DNA of 50,360 nucleotides from Fodinibacter luteus (lineage in GTDB: Bacteria; Actinomycetota; Actinomycetes; Actinomycetales; Dermatophilaceae). The stretch is taken from the NCBI RefSeq assembly GCF_039541575.1, contig NZ_BAABGM010000009.1, forward strand, positions 1 through 50,360, given 5' to 3'. Both the position numbers and the translations under genes were made by a program. Positions 21,716-32,396 of this stretch are shown piece by piece (positions within the stretch are counted from its first letter, which is position 1; each line of letters starts with the position of its first letter). Under the pieces are notes generated by a model. It was not told the DNA's origin. It saw only the letters and a list, made by a program, of their open reading frames with translations, and ran no database searches.

Positions 21716-21909
21716 CGGGGGTTCCTTCCATCGTCGGTGCGGTCGTGGCACGGGGTTCCTTTCGTCGGGGTCACGTCGAGCGGCATTCCGAGCTCGTCCA
21801 GGGCGGCGCGTAGCCGGTCGAGCCGGTCGGCCAGCCGGTCACGCTCGAGCGCGGTGACGCGGCGCTCGAGGTCGACCAGGCGGGCGGCGTGTCGGCGGCG
21901 GCGGATCAT
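21712..21909 (-). CDS. coiled-coil hypothetical protein, 65 aa
   Basis: MIRRRRHAARLVDLERRVTA begins an almost entirely helical protein. Leucines at heptad spacing (LVDLERRVTALERDRLADRLDRL) predict a coiled coil over residues 10-40. It ends in a short polar tail. The ATG overlaps the stop of the WhiB-like gene. Probably an oligomeric partner of another element protein. Confidence 0.6.
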   Translation of the reverse strand: MIRRRRHAARLVDLERRVTALERDRLADRLDRLRAALDELGMPLDVTPTKGTPCHDRTDDGRNPR

Positions 21910-22157
21910 GACGCGGCCCTGTCCTCGGTGCGGAAACGGCGGTCACGGATGCGCCCACCCCACACCCCGAAATCCTCGGCCTCGCCGGCATCCCCGCACG
22001 GGTCGAGCAGCGGGCACCCCTGACACCGTGGCGCGGCCTGCTCGAGGTCGGCCCGGCGCTCGGACGTCCACGCGTCCGGGTCGGTGACGCACACCGGGCG
22101 CCGGCCGGTCTCTGCCAGGGCGGCCACCGCCCGCGCCAGGGCCTCGCCCGCGGTCAC
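21906..22157 (-). CDS. WhiB-like iron-sulfur protein
   Basis: An 83-residue member of the WhiB family. It shows the early Cys (RPVCVTDPDAW), the CxxCxxxxxC cluster (CQGCPLLDPC) and the G-V-W-G-G turn, then a basic tail (RIRDRRFRTEDR). These proteins bind a 4Fe-4S cluster and act as transcription regulators with sigma factor A; phages and mobile elements often carry one. The GTG start overlaps the stop of a tiny zinc-finger gene (GTGA). A candidate regulator of excision or of host genes. Confidence 0.82.
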   Translation of the reverse strand: MTAGEALARAVAALAETGRRPVCVTDPDAWTSERRADLEQAAPRCQGCPLLDPCGDAGEAEDFGVWGGRIRDRRFRTEDRAAS

Positions 22158-22246
22158 GTCGTCCGCCTCGCGCACGACGGGTGAACCGCCACGCCAGGGC
22201 GCAGCAGCCCACCACACACGGGGCAGCGGCGAGGCTCGGCGGTCAT
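22154..22246 (-). CDS. 30-residue zinc-finger micro-protein
   Basis: The ATG overlaps the replication gene's stop (ATGA) and the TGA overlaps the WhiB-like GTG (GTGA). The 30 residues begin MTAEPRRCPVCGGLLRPGVA and continue VHPSCARRTT, giving a Cys-x2-Cys, His, Cys zinc knuckle. Exact coupling on both sides and the metal motif make it convincing despite its size. Confidence 0.7.
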   Translation of the reverse strand: MTAEPRRCPVCGGLLRPGVAVHPSCARRTT

Positions 22247-24000
22247 GACGCGGCCTGCCGTTCGCACTCGACACACTCGCTCTTGCCGGCCCACTGCCTC
22301 AGCTCGGACAGGGTGCCGCCGCAGCTCGCGCACGGGACGTCGGTGGGGTCCGGGTGACGAGATGACGAGATGACGAGCGATCCGGCCTCCCTCTCTTTCT
22401 TCTCTTCTCTTTCGGTAAGCACAGAGAGATTCGAGGGTTTCCCCGTCACCTCGTCACCCTTTTGGGCGCTTTCGACGTCCTCGCAGGTCATCGGGGGCGC
22501 CTCGCGGTGACGAACGGGGTGACGAGAGGGTGACGAAACGGCAGGGCCCGAAATCTCGTCACCCGTTTCGTCACCCTCACCGGCCGGTGGGGTCAGGCTC
22601 CACACCTGCCCCCGTTTGGTCCTCTCGGGCCTCTGTTCGACCCCCCAACCGAGGCGGCGCAGCGAGGGGGCGCGGCGCTTGAGGGTGGCCCCGAGGGTGC
22701 GCGCGTTGCGTGGCCACTCCCGCGGCGGCTTGACGTCTCCGAGGGCGGCGGTCAGCACGTCGAGTAGGTCGACGGCCGCGCCGGTCCACGGTGCCCGGAT
22801 CGTCGCCGTGAGGGTCGACAGCACCGGGTCAGAGGTCACGGCATCGTTGGCCAGCTCCCCGGCTTGTGCCCGGTAGCGGCCGGTGCCGTCGGTGCCCATG
22901 ACGGCATCCACCGCGGCCAGGACGCGCCCGAAATCGGCCATCCGTGGCAGCCTCTCGAGGTCGAGGGTCGGCAGGGCGGCCAGCACCCTCACGGCCAGGT
23001 CGAGCAGCCCGGCCAGCACCACGGGGGCGACGGCCTCCCAGCGGCCGGCTAGGTCAGCGTCCCGGCGCCGGGTGGCCTCGGTGATCCGGTGCAGCTCGAC
23101 CGTGACGAGCCGGTCGGCCAGGTCGTCGCGCACCGCCCCGAGGTCGATGCCGTTGAGCAGCACCACGCGGCGGAAGCTGACGACGTGCAGGTCGCCGTCA
23201 CTGTAGAGCTTGCGTCGCACGTCGCCGTCGCCGGTCGAGGCGCGGCACAGTGCGTCCGATAGCCACTCCGGTAGCGCGCTCAGGTTGTCCACGGCCACCA
23301 CGTGCGAGCCGGCCGCGGCGGTGGTCCATGAGTCCAGGTCGCGCGGTGGCTTGCGTAGCGGCACGGTCGACGGGTCCACGGTGGCGGCGATCATCCGTGA
23401 GGCGGTGCTCTTGCCGGTGCCCTGCTCCCCGGTCAGCAACAGCACCGGGTGCGGAATCTCGGGCATGAGGGCGGCCACGAGGAAACCGAGCAACACCGCC
23501 CGATCCTCGGGGGCGACGTTGAGCAGCTCCCACAACGGCGCCAGGTCGCCACGCGTCGCCGGCCTCGGCAGGGGCGCGGTGAGCGCGGTGCGGCGGTGCA
23601 ACACCGGGGCCTCGGGGTGCACGCTCCACCCCTGAGCGGTGATCCGCACGACGTCGCCGGATTCGTCTCCGAGGTCGAGCCACAACGCGCCCGCGTGCTC
23701 GGCCACGCGCAGCGCCAGGGCGCGCGGTGCCGCGGCGATGGCGAAACCCTCGAGGGTGGCCAGGGCGTCGGCAAGGGCCTGTTGCGGCGCAACCGCCCCG
23801 GTCTGCTCCCGGTAGGCGGCGGCCAGCTCGGCGCGCAGCGAACGGCCGTCCCCGCGCAGCATCCGCACCACCCGCGGCCCGTCCAGCGGCAGCGCGAACG
23901 GCTCCCCGGTGTCGCTGACCCCGAACGTGTAGCGGGCCTCTGCGATGTCGCACAGCACCTTTGCCGCGGCGGGTCGCTTGTCGGAACGGGCGTCGCTCAT
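22243..24000 (-). CDS. replication-type P-loop ATPase/helicase with C-terminal zinc ribbon
   Basis: A 585-residue protein resembling the ATPase half of phage and plasmid primase-helicases. Walker A GEQGTGKST lies near residue 195, Walker B-like HVVAVDNLS near 238, a sensor-like VVLLNGID near 280, and DLADRLVTVEL follows. A winged-helix-like region follows (about 395-470), then a charged low-complexity linker encoded by the iteron-containing DNA. Last is a zinc ribbon (CASCGG...CVEC). There is no obvious primase domain. It probably loads or unwinds the element's origin after excision. It overlaps both neighbours by 4 bases. Confidence 0.82.
   Translation of the reverse strand: MSDARSDKRPAAAKVLCDIAEARYTFGVSDTGEPFALPLDGPRVVRMLRGDGRSLRAELAAAYREQTGAVAPQQALADALATLEGFAIAAAPRALALRVAEHAGALWLDLGDESGDVVRITAQGWSVHPEAPVLHRRTALTAPLPRPATRGDLAPLWELLNVAPEDRAVLLGFLVAALMPEIPHPVLLLTGEQGTGKSTASRMIAATVDPSTVPLRKPPRDLDSWTTAAAGSHVVAVDNLSALPEWLSDALCRASTGDGDVRRKLYSDGDLHVVSFRRVVLLNGIDLGAVRDDLADRLVTVELHRITEATRRRDADLAGRWEAVAPVVLAGLLDLAVRVLAALPTLDLERLPRMADFGRVLAAVDAVMGTDGTGRYRAQAGELANDAVTSDPVLSTLTATIRAPWTGAAVDLLDVLTAALGDVKPPREWPRNARTLGATLKRRAPSLRRLGWGVEQRPERTKRGQVWSLTPPAGEGDETGDEISGPAVSSPSRHPVRHREAPPMTCEDVESAQKGDEVTGKPSNLSVLTEREEKKEREAGSLVISSSRHPDPTDVPCASCGGTLSELRQWAGKSECVECERQAAS
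22353..22575. repeat. iteron-like GGTGACGA cluster, candidate replication origin
   Basis: Seven exact copies of GGTGACGA lie in 223 bases: forward at 22353, 22506, 22518 and 22529; inverted at 22451, 22556 and 22568. Two GATGACGA variants directly follow the first copy in 8-base tandem. Between the clusters, 22378-22440 is much less GC-rich (pyrimidine tract TCTCTTTCTTCTCTTCTCTT), as expected for a strand-opening segment. It lies inside the 3' end of the replication ATPase gene, a usual place for such origins. Confidence 0.65.
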
Positions 24001-24209
24001 CGGCGCACCCCCCTCGGTCGCACGAGGTAGCCGGCCAGCTCGAGGCGGGCCACGAGGTCAGGCACCCGCTCACGGCGCACCCACCACCCGCGCTCCACCG
24101 CCGAACGGGTCGCCGGCACCCCGTTGTCGCGCAGCCAGTCACGCACCGGGCCACGCACGAGCACGTGGGCCCCTTCGGCCTCGTACAGGTACACGGGGCG
24201 GCCGTTCAC
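23997..24209 (-). CDS. hypothetical protein, about 70 aa
   Basis: From the GTG that overlaps the upstream stop (GTGA), VNGRPVYLYEAEGAHVLVRG continues to a winged-helix-like region (VRDWLRDNGVPATRSAVERGWWVRRERVPDLVARLELAGYLV). The last two-thirds read as a small DNA-binding fold. It ends overlapping the ATPase ATG. Possibly the origin-binding or control partner of the ATPase. Confidence 0.62.
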   Translation of the reverse strand: MNGRPVYLYEAEGAHVLVRGPVRDWLRDNGVPATRSAVERGWWVRRERVPDLVARLELAGYLVRPRGVRR

Positions 24210-24457
24210 GCGCTCCACCGCCGTTCACGTGCCAGGGCCCGGCGTCGGGTGTCCTCGGGGTCGACCTCGGGCAGCCCGGCCATGCGGTGAACGATCCGCA
24301 CCGCCTCACGGTGCAGCTCGGCGCCGCGCTCATCCGCCCACCGTGCCCCGGCCTCGTGCCCGGCCAGGTAGCCGGACAGGTACGCGGCGTCCCAGACGTC
24401 ACGCTCCCGGGTCGTCAGGCTCACGAGGTCGACGGCGGGCCGGTTCTCGCCATTCAT
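24206..24457 (-). CDS. hypothetical protein, 83 aa
   Basis: MNGENRPAVDLVSLTTRERD starts a helical protein with the segment DVWDAAYLSGYLAGHEAGARWADERGAELHRE. That resembles small helical proteins seen in actinobacterial phages near replication genes. No metal site. Both ends overlap neighbouring genes. Confidence 0.6.
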   Translation of the reverse strand: MNGENRPAVDLVSLTTRERDVWDAAYLSGYLAGHEAGARWADERGAELHREAVRIVHRMAGLPEVDPEDTRRRALARERRWSA

Positions 24458-24696
24458 GACGCCTCACCCCGCGTCAGGTGAACGCACACGGGCCCAATGC
24501 CACGGGCGACGGACCGCGGTGCGGTCAGGGTGTGGCCGCAGCGTCGGCAGGGTGCCGCGGCGGCATCCTCGGTCGCAGCGGCGACGTCAGGGCGCGACGG
24601 GTCCGTCTGTGAGACAATGGGAACGGTCGTGGCGATGACCTTTGAGCCGGCCCGGGGCCCTACCCTCGGGCCGGTTTCGTCTGGGGGTCGGGTCAT
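24454..24696 (-). CDS. DUF6011-like zinc-finger protein, 80 aa
   Basis: After a disordered N-terminus of about 48 residues comes CRRCGHTLTAPRSVARGIGP followed by VC. This Cys-x2-Cys-Gly-x-x-Leu...GxGPxC pattern is that of the DUF6011 family of phage and element proteins. Function unknown. ATGA overlaps on both sides place it in the same operon. Confidence 0.72.
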   Translation of the reverse strand: MTRPPDETGPRVGPRAGSKVIATTVPIVSQTDPSRPDVAAATEDAAAAPCRRCGHTLTAPRSVARGIGPVCVHLTRGEAS

Positions 24697-24896
24697 GCCG
24701 CACCGCCTCGAGCGGTGGGGATGGGGCGCAGGGCGGCGTCAAGCTCGTTGAGGTCGACCCGCAGGGCGCGGGGGCCGAACCTGTAGCCGGTGAGGGTGCC
24801 GTCAGCGATTCGGCGGCGGATGGTCAGGGGGTGACAGCCGATGTATGTCGCGGCCTCGGACGTCGAGACCAGGCGGCGCGTAGTGGTGCGAGCCAT
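24693..24896 (-). CDS. AlpA/Xis-like excisionase or helix-turn-helix regulator
   Basis: A 67-residue MerR-like winged helix-turn-helix: RLVSTSEAATYIGCHPLTIRRRIADGTLTGYRFGPRALRVDLNELD. This is the pattern of excisionases and AlpA-type regulators. Start ATG with GGAAGGAA eight bases upstream. It is the first gene of the long minus-strand block, downstream of the integrase. It probably directs excision and may control the block. Confidence 0.82.
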   Translation of the reverse strand: MARTTTRRLVSTSEAATYIGCHPLTIRRRIADGTLTGYRFGPRALRVDLNELDAALRPIPTARGGAA

Positions 24897-25157
24897 CGCG
24901 GTTCCTTCCGGAAACACGAACGCCGAGCCACGAACAACCCTCGGGGGTTCATTCGCGCTCGGCTCCCGTTACGGGGCTCTCCACTCGCACAGTGGAACTG
25001 GACTCGCCGTTAACCGAGACCTTCGTGACGCGCCGTGCGGCTCGGCGCGGTGGGCGCCGGTCACTCTCCCTCAGTTAGCTGTCGGTGTTCTCTTGTGAGG
25101 TCGAGTGTACCGACGCGAGGCAACACCCCGGACTCCATGCGCGCCCCGGCGTGTCCG
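24897..25157 (-). promoter_or_regulatory. non-coding control region between integrase and excisionase genes
   Basis: No gene seen. It holds inverted repeats (GCCGAGC at about 24931 with GCTCGGC at about 24958; AACCC/GGGTT inside) and is less GC-rich than its surroundings around 25010-25110. It must contain the promoter of the excisionase-to-hypothetical block. I find no hexamer pair good enough to name. Confidence 0.4.
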
Positions 25158-26342
25158 CTATCCGGCGCCCTTGCGCCCCTTGCCCTTGCGACGTTTCGGC
25201 GGCTCGGCCATGACGGACAACATGCGCGCAATCTCGGCGTCTCGTCCCGCGGCTACGTGCTGGTAGTGCAGCGCCATCGCCGGGGTTCCGTGCCCCAAGC
25301 GCTCCATTAGCTCCTTCACGGTCGCGCCGGTCCTCGCGGCCATCACCGCGGACGTGTGCCTCAGGTCGTGCAGCCTCAGGTCAGGACGGCCCACAACCGA
25401 GCGCGCGGCGGCGAACGTGCGGCCAACCTCCCGGGCCACGGGGTGACGGTTCCCAGCGCGCCCGAACAGCAGCGCGTCAGGTTCGGGCCCCGTGAACCGC
25501 TCGAGATGGTCGACCAGGGCGGGCAGGATGTGCGGCGGCACCGACACCCGGCGACGGCCGGCGGCAGTCTTGGGCGGGCCCACCGTGTCCACCCCGTTGA
25601 CTCGGTAGACCGCGCGCTCAACCACAATCAGCCCGGCCGCCACCCGCACGTCGCGACGGCGCAGCTCGGCCAGCTCCCCGTATCGCAGCCCGCACCACCC
25701 GGCCAGGAGCACCAGCAGCCGCCACCGTTCGGGCATCGCGTCGGCAATGGCGGCAATCTCCGCAGGGGTGGCCGGGTCGAGGTCGCGGGTGTGCTGGGCC
25801 TTGTGGGCCCCGTCGATCTGGCAGGGGTTCGGCTCGGGTATCAGCTTCTCCCGGATGGCTTGCGCGAACAGCCCGTGCACGAGGGCATACGCGTGGGCGC
25901 GCTGCGTCGGTTTCGTGCCGTCCAGGGTCGCGTACCAGCGCACGACGTCAGCCGGCGCCACCGAGCGGAGCGGCATCGCCCCGAGGTCGTCACGGACCAG
26001 CCGGTCAAACACCGAGCGATAGAGGGCGAGGGTGCCAGGGCGCAGCGGCTCCCCCGCCCGGGTCATGCGCCGGCCTAGCGCTCCCTCGGCGTACTCGGCC
26101 AACGTCGCGCCACCCGCGGGGCGGTTCGCCCGCTCTCCCGGCGGCACCCAATCGGCTTCCGCGGCATCCATATAGCGACGTTCGGCGTGCAACCAGCCCT
26201 CGGCGTCCATGCGCGTCTCAAAGGTGCGCGGGGCGGTGTGGCGGCGCAGGTCTGGCCCGAGCACGGATGCCTGATACCGGCCTGAGGGCAGCTCGCGCAC
26301 GGCACCCCAGCCGCGCCGGGTCGGTTTCCTCGGTCGCGCCAC
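25158..26342 (-). CDS. int: tyrosine site-specific integrase
   Basis: A 394-residue phage-type integrase. The N-terminal arm-binding region (WGAVRELPSGRYQASVLGPDLRRHTAPRTF) and core-binding helices (about 75-170) precede the catalytic domain. Catalytic residues are Arg in CGLRYGELAEL, His-Asp-Leu-Arg in LHDLRHT, His in LGHGTP and Tyr in ALHYQHV. GTG start with GGGAGGT upstream. It ends in a Lys/Arg-rich tail. Its gene abuts attR, as usual, and its crossover target is a coding region rather than a tRNA. Confidence 0.95.
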   Translation of the reverse strand: MARPRKPTRRGWGAVRELPSGRYQASVLGPDLRRHTAPRTFETRMDAEGWLHAERRYMDAAEADWVPPGERANRPAGGATLAEYAEGALGRRMTRAGEPLRPGTLALYRSVFDRLVRDDLGAMPLRSVAPADVVRWYATLDGTKPTQRAHAYALVHGLFAQAIREKLIPEPNPCQIDGAHKAQHTRDLDPATPAEIAAIADAMPERWRLLVLLAGWCGLRYGELAELRRRDVRVAAGLIVVERAVYRVNGVDTVGPPKTAAGRRRVSVPPHILPALVDHLERFTGPEPDALLFGRAGNRHPVAREVGRTFAAARSVVGRPDLRLHDLRHTSAVMAARTGATVKELMERLGHGTPAMALHYQHVAAGRDAEIARMLSVMAEPPKRRKGKGRKGAG

Positions 26343-26498
26343 GCCCGTTACCTCCCTAGTCGCGTGCAATCGTCGTGCAACACGAGTGTAGGGGTGTGTT
26401 CACTTGTGTTACCTCGTGCAACGGGGTTAGTCTCGGTATCACAACAGGTCAGAGGGCATAACCGCAGGTCGGGCGCGGTGCGAACCGTCGCCACACCG
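26343..26498. other. right-end non-coding region with integrase arm-like sites
   Basis: CGTGCAAT, CGTGCAAC and CGTGCAACGGGG occur at 26363, 26374 and 26415, and CAGGTCAGAGGG at 26445-26456 is the inverse of the left-end 12-mer. The integrase promoter must also lie here, so integrase may repress its own expression by binding. Confidence 0.5.
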
Positions 26499-26510
26499 AC
26501 AGCATCGAGT
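26499..26510 (+). repeat. attR core, 12-bp direct repeat
   Basis: The second copy of ACAGCATCGAGT. It lies in the codons for Tyr-Ser-Met-Leu of the split reductase. Confidence 0.88.
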
Positions 26511-27048
26511 ACTGGGGCTGGCTCGAGATGAGCTGGATCCCGAGCTCCTTCGCGAGGCGGTGGCCCTCGCGGATCTGCTCGGCGGTCCACTCGCTGACCC
26601 CGATGTACAGCGCCTTGCCCTGCCGCACGACGTCGGCGAAGGCGGTCATCGTCTCCTCGAGCGGGGTCTCGGTGTCGTAGCGGTGGGCCTGGTAGAGGTC
26701 GACGTAGGAGGTCCGCAGGCGCCGGAGCGAGCCGTTGATCGACTCCATGACGTGCTTGCGGGACAGGCCGGTGTCGTTCTTGCCGCCCGGACCGGTCGGC
26801 CAGTAGACCTTCGTGAAGATCTCGAGGCTCTCGCGCCGCTCGCCCTCGAGCGCCTCGCCGAGCACGGTCTCGGCCTTGGTGTTCGCGTAGACGTCGGCGG
26901 TGTCGAACGTGCTGATGCCGTGGTCGAGCGCGGCGCGCACGCACTGGGTCGCGACGTCGTTCTCGACCTGCGAGCCGTGGGTCAGCCAGTTGCCGTAGGT
27001 GATCTCGGAGATCTTGAGTCCGCTGTTGCCGAGGTATCGGAATTCCAT
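26499..27048 (-). pseudogene. aldo/keto reductase, 5' part, split by the integrative element
   Basis: N-terminal 180 residues of an aldo/keto reductase of the potassium-channel-beta-like group: MEFRYLGNSGLKISEITYG, the catalytic Asp/Tyr segment FDTADVYANTKAE, Lys in EIFTKVYW, His in YQAHRYDTE. After QYSML the frame runs into element DNA and ends about 17 codons later (SVWRRFAPRPTCGYAL), giving a truncated protein without the C-terminal NADPH-binding strands. It still has the native promoter, so a truncated product may be made. Confidence 0.93.
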
Positions 27049-27111
27049 GGCCTCACCGTATGCCGCGCGGAGCCACGTGCCGGATGCCGGTCGCCGCCTC
27101 CCCCGCCCGCC

Positions 27112-27384
27112 TCACCGAGGCGGCGGGACGGCATCCTCGCTGAGCGCCCGGACCTCGAGGAGCACGACTCCGATGTCGCGCAGCCCGGAGAGCACCCCGT
27201 GCAGTCCGGCCTGGTCGACGACGTGCCCGGTGAGCACGCTCGTCCCGTCACCGCGGCGCTCGATGCGGAGGCCGCCGAGACGGTCGGACCAGTGGTCGTC
27301 GAGGTGGCCCTGCACGGTGATCTCGTAGGTACGCGGCGGTGTCCGGACCCACGGGCACCCGGTGCCGGGAGGGGTGCCGGTCAT
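27112..27384 (-). CDS. hypothetical protein, 90 aa
   Basis: MTGTPPGTGCPWVRTPPRTY, then a small beta-rich domain (EITVQGHLDDHWSDRLGGLRIERRGDGTSVLTGHVVDQAGLHGVLSGLRDIGVVLLEVRAL). The phrase VLTGHVVDQAALHGLLxxxRDxGLxLLxV recurs in many actinobacterial small proteins of unknown function. Its ATG overlaps the stop of the upstream membrane gene, so it is third in the operon. Confidence 0.72.
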   Translation of the reverse strand: MTGTPPGTGCPWVRTPPRTYEITVQGHLDDHWSDRLGGLRIERRGDGTSVLTGHVVDQAGLHGVLSGLRDIGVVLLEVRALSEDAVPPPR

Positions 27385-28091
27385 CGGGCGCCGACCGACC
27401 CGCGCGGGCGGGCGGGATCGACCACCCGGTCCCGCACACCCCGACCGACCGCCCCCGCGGCGTGCGTTCCCGCGGACCGCCGGATGACCCACTCGGCGAC
27501 GGCGAGGTTCACGACCCAACCGGCCCCCTTGGCGAGGTCCGACACCACGACCGCTTCGCCGAACAGCGCGGTCCCGAGGGGTTCGGTGAGCACCTGCGTG
27601 CCGGCGGCGAGCCCGAGGGCGTAGGCCCGCAGCATCCACGCGCGGTGGGCGGCGATGTCGCGCCGGCGGACGGCCGCGAACCCGAGGACGATGGACACCG
27701 CCATCGCCGAGCCGAACACCACGCGCAGCCCCTGGAGGACCTCGCCGTTCCCGGCCCGCGGGGTGTAGGCCAGGGTCAGCCACAGGGCCGAGAGGGCGAC
27801 GACGAGCCCGGCGGCTGCGACGACCCGCCCCGCGCGCCGGTGCCACGCCGGGTGCCGGCGGCGCACACCCGGCACGAGCTGCGCCACCCCGAGCAGGGCG
27901 AAGACAACCGACCCGACGACGTGCAGCACCAGCGCCGTCGGGAACCCGGTGAACCGCTCGTCGGCCGGGAGCAGCTCGGGACCGCCGGCGACCTCGACGA
28001 GCCGCAGGGCCCCGGCCGTCAGCGGGACGACCGCCAGGGCGACGAGGGCGGCCGGCCCAGCGGCGGATGCCGTGGCCGTCCGCGCGCTCAT
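27381..28091 (-). CDS. DUF2306-like membrane protein
   Basis: A 236-residue membrane protein with about six hydrophobic segments. The motif HPAWHRRAGRVV after the second or third segment, and AAHRAWMLRAYALGL later, mark the DUF2306 family (histidines resembling cytochrome-like membrane proteins). Function unknown. It is coupled by 4-base overlaps to both neighbours. Confidence 0.78.
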   Translation of the reverse strand: MSARTATASAAGPAALVALAVVPLTAGALRLVEVAGGPELLPADERFTGFPTALVLHVVGSVVFALLGVAQLVPGVRRRHPAWHRRAGRVVAAAGLVVALSALWLTLAYTPRAGNGEVLQGLRVVFGSAMAVSIVLGFAAVRRRDIAAHRAWMLRAYALGLAAGTQVLTEPLGTALFGEAVVVSDLAKGAGWVVNLAVAEWVIRRSAGTHAAGAVGRGVRDRVVDPARPRGSVGAR

Positions 28092-28933
28092 CGGCCGGCG
28101 GGCTCGGGGGCGAGGCTCCCGGCCGGGGTGGAGGCGCTCGGGCCGGATGCCGTGACACCGGCATCCGGGTCCATGGCGGTGGCGGTGGCGGTGGGCGTGG
28201 CCGTGGCCGTGTTCGAGTCCATGGGCGTGGCCGTGGGCATGTCCGTCTGTGTGCCCGAGTCCGTGGCCGTGGCCGTGGCCGTGGCCGTGGACGCTGCGAC
28301 GTCACTCCCTCGAGTACTGCGCCACAGCGACACCCCGAGCCCGATGAGGGCGATGGCCTCGGGCACCGCGAGCGGCCGGTTGAACGACTCGGGCAGCACC
28401 GCGAGCGCGGCCGTCGCCACCGTGCTCACCGCGAGCAGGGCTGCGGCCCACCGGGCGAGGATGCCGGTGCGGAACAGCGCGATCCCGAAGACGAGCCCGC
28501 CGAGGATGTAGCCGGCGCCGGCGAGGTTGAGGACGACCTGCATCCCGGCGATGTCGCCGTTCGGCGTCCCACCGACGGCCGCGGCGACGACGTCGTCGAC
28601 GAATCCGGGCTGGGTCGCGGTCAGGTTCGGCAGGACCGCCGCGGCGACCACCTCGGTGGCGAACATCATGAGGTACCCCATCGCGAAGACGAGGTAGCCG
28701 ACGAGCCCGAGCTGGCCGGCCTCCCGGTGCTGGCGTAGGTACATCCCGGTGATGCCGGCGAGCGCGAGCACCGTCATGACGGCCTTCGCGCTGCTGCGGG
28801 CCACCCAGGCCGCAGTCTCGGTCGTGAACGAGTCCGACGGCGGGTGACCGACCTGGACGAGGGCGAAGATGGCCCCGGCGGCGACGGCCGCTGCTCCCGC
28901 GCCCTTGATGAGGGCGCTGCTCGTGATCTGCAT
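28088..28933 (-). CDS. DUF4386-like membrane protein with Thr/Ala repeat tail
   Basis: A 281-residue protein. The first 205 residues have about six hydrophobic segments and the layout of DUF4386 proteins (VGHPPSD, MYLRQHREAGQLGLVGYLVFAMGYLMMF, FGIALFRTGILARWAAALLAVS). The last 75 residues are low-complexity (TATATATD, TATPTATATAMD), encoded by CCGTGG-type hexanucleotide repeats around 28180-28290, and probably disordered. First gene of the three-gene operon, with a palindrome upstream. Confidence 0.75.
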   Translation of the reverse strand: MQITSSALIKGAGAAAVAAGAIFALVQVGHPPSDSFTTETAAWVARSSAKAVMTVLALAGITGMYLRQHREAGQLGLVGYLVFAMGYLMMFATEVVAAAVLPNLTATQPGFVDDVVAAAVGGTPNGDIAGMQVVLNLAGAGYILGGLVFGIALFRTGILARWAAALLAVSTVATAALAVLPESFNRPLAVPEAIALIGLGVSLWRSTRGSDVAASTATATATATDSGTQTDMPTATPMDSNTATATPTATATAMDPDAGVTASGPSASTPAGSLAPEPAGR

Positions 28934-28996
28934 GACCGGCTCCTGGTTCGCTCCGGGCCGGGCGGGTGCCCGACCTCATCGCGGACGCTACGAACC

Positions 28997-29015
28997 GATG
29001 TGGTGACCCCACATC
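28997..29015. promoter_or_regulatory. 19-bp palindrome, candidate operator of the membrane-protein operon
   Basis: GATGTGG-TGACC-CCACATC, perfect 7-base arms, 64 bases upstream of the operon's ATG and 47 bases after the regulator's stop. Overlapping ACATCACATCGTCATGTGA adds further half-sites. The adjacent MalT-like regulator is a natural candidate binder. Confidence 0.5.
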
Positions 29016-29061
29016 ACATCGTCATGTGACTCCCATGGTGACTGGCACCCGTCGTCGGCCG

Positions 29062-32274
<3,213 letters not shown>

Positions 32275-32396
32275 TGGGCCAGCCTACGGCCGGGTCAGCC
32301 GCAGCGTCCCGGAGGCGATGCTGCCGCGGAGCGCAGCGTCCATGCGACACACCGAGTGCACACCCGATGAGGTGCGAGCGTCCCGCGGCGACGCGC

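Larger units (their letters stand above)
18229..26510. mobile_element. 8.27-kb integrative element inside an aldo/keto reductase gene
   Basis: Bounded by the 12-bp att repeats, with the integrase gene next to the right end. Contents: three or four plus-strand small genes at the left, then a long minus-strand block of overlapping genes from 20422 to 24896 (excisionase-like protein, zinc fingers, replication ATPase, WhiB-like protein, hypotheticals), then the integrase. No terminase, capsid, tail, relaxase or FtsK/Tra gene is visible. It therefore looks like a phage-satellite-type or otherwise mobilisable minimal element rather than a prophage or an actinomycete conjugative element. Excision would restore the host gene exactly. 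The host-typical octamer GGATGCCG is sparse here (four copies). Confidence 0.9.

Noticed and set aside
22353..22575. CRISPR array
   Set aside because: Repeats are only 8 bases, irregularly spaced and in both orientations.
24897..25157. Possible tRNA at the element's control region
   Set aside because: Stems resembling an anticodon arm do not assemble into a cloverleaf and no T-loop GTTCRA pattern was found.
18229..26510. Prophage or conjugative AICE
   Set aside because: No capsid, terminase, tail, relaxase or FtsK/Tra genes in 8.27 kb.
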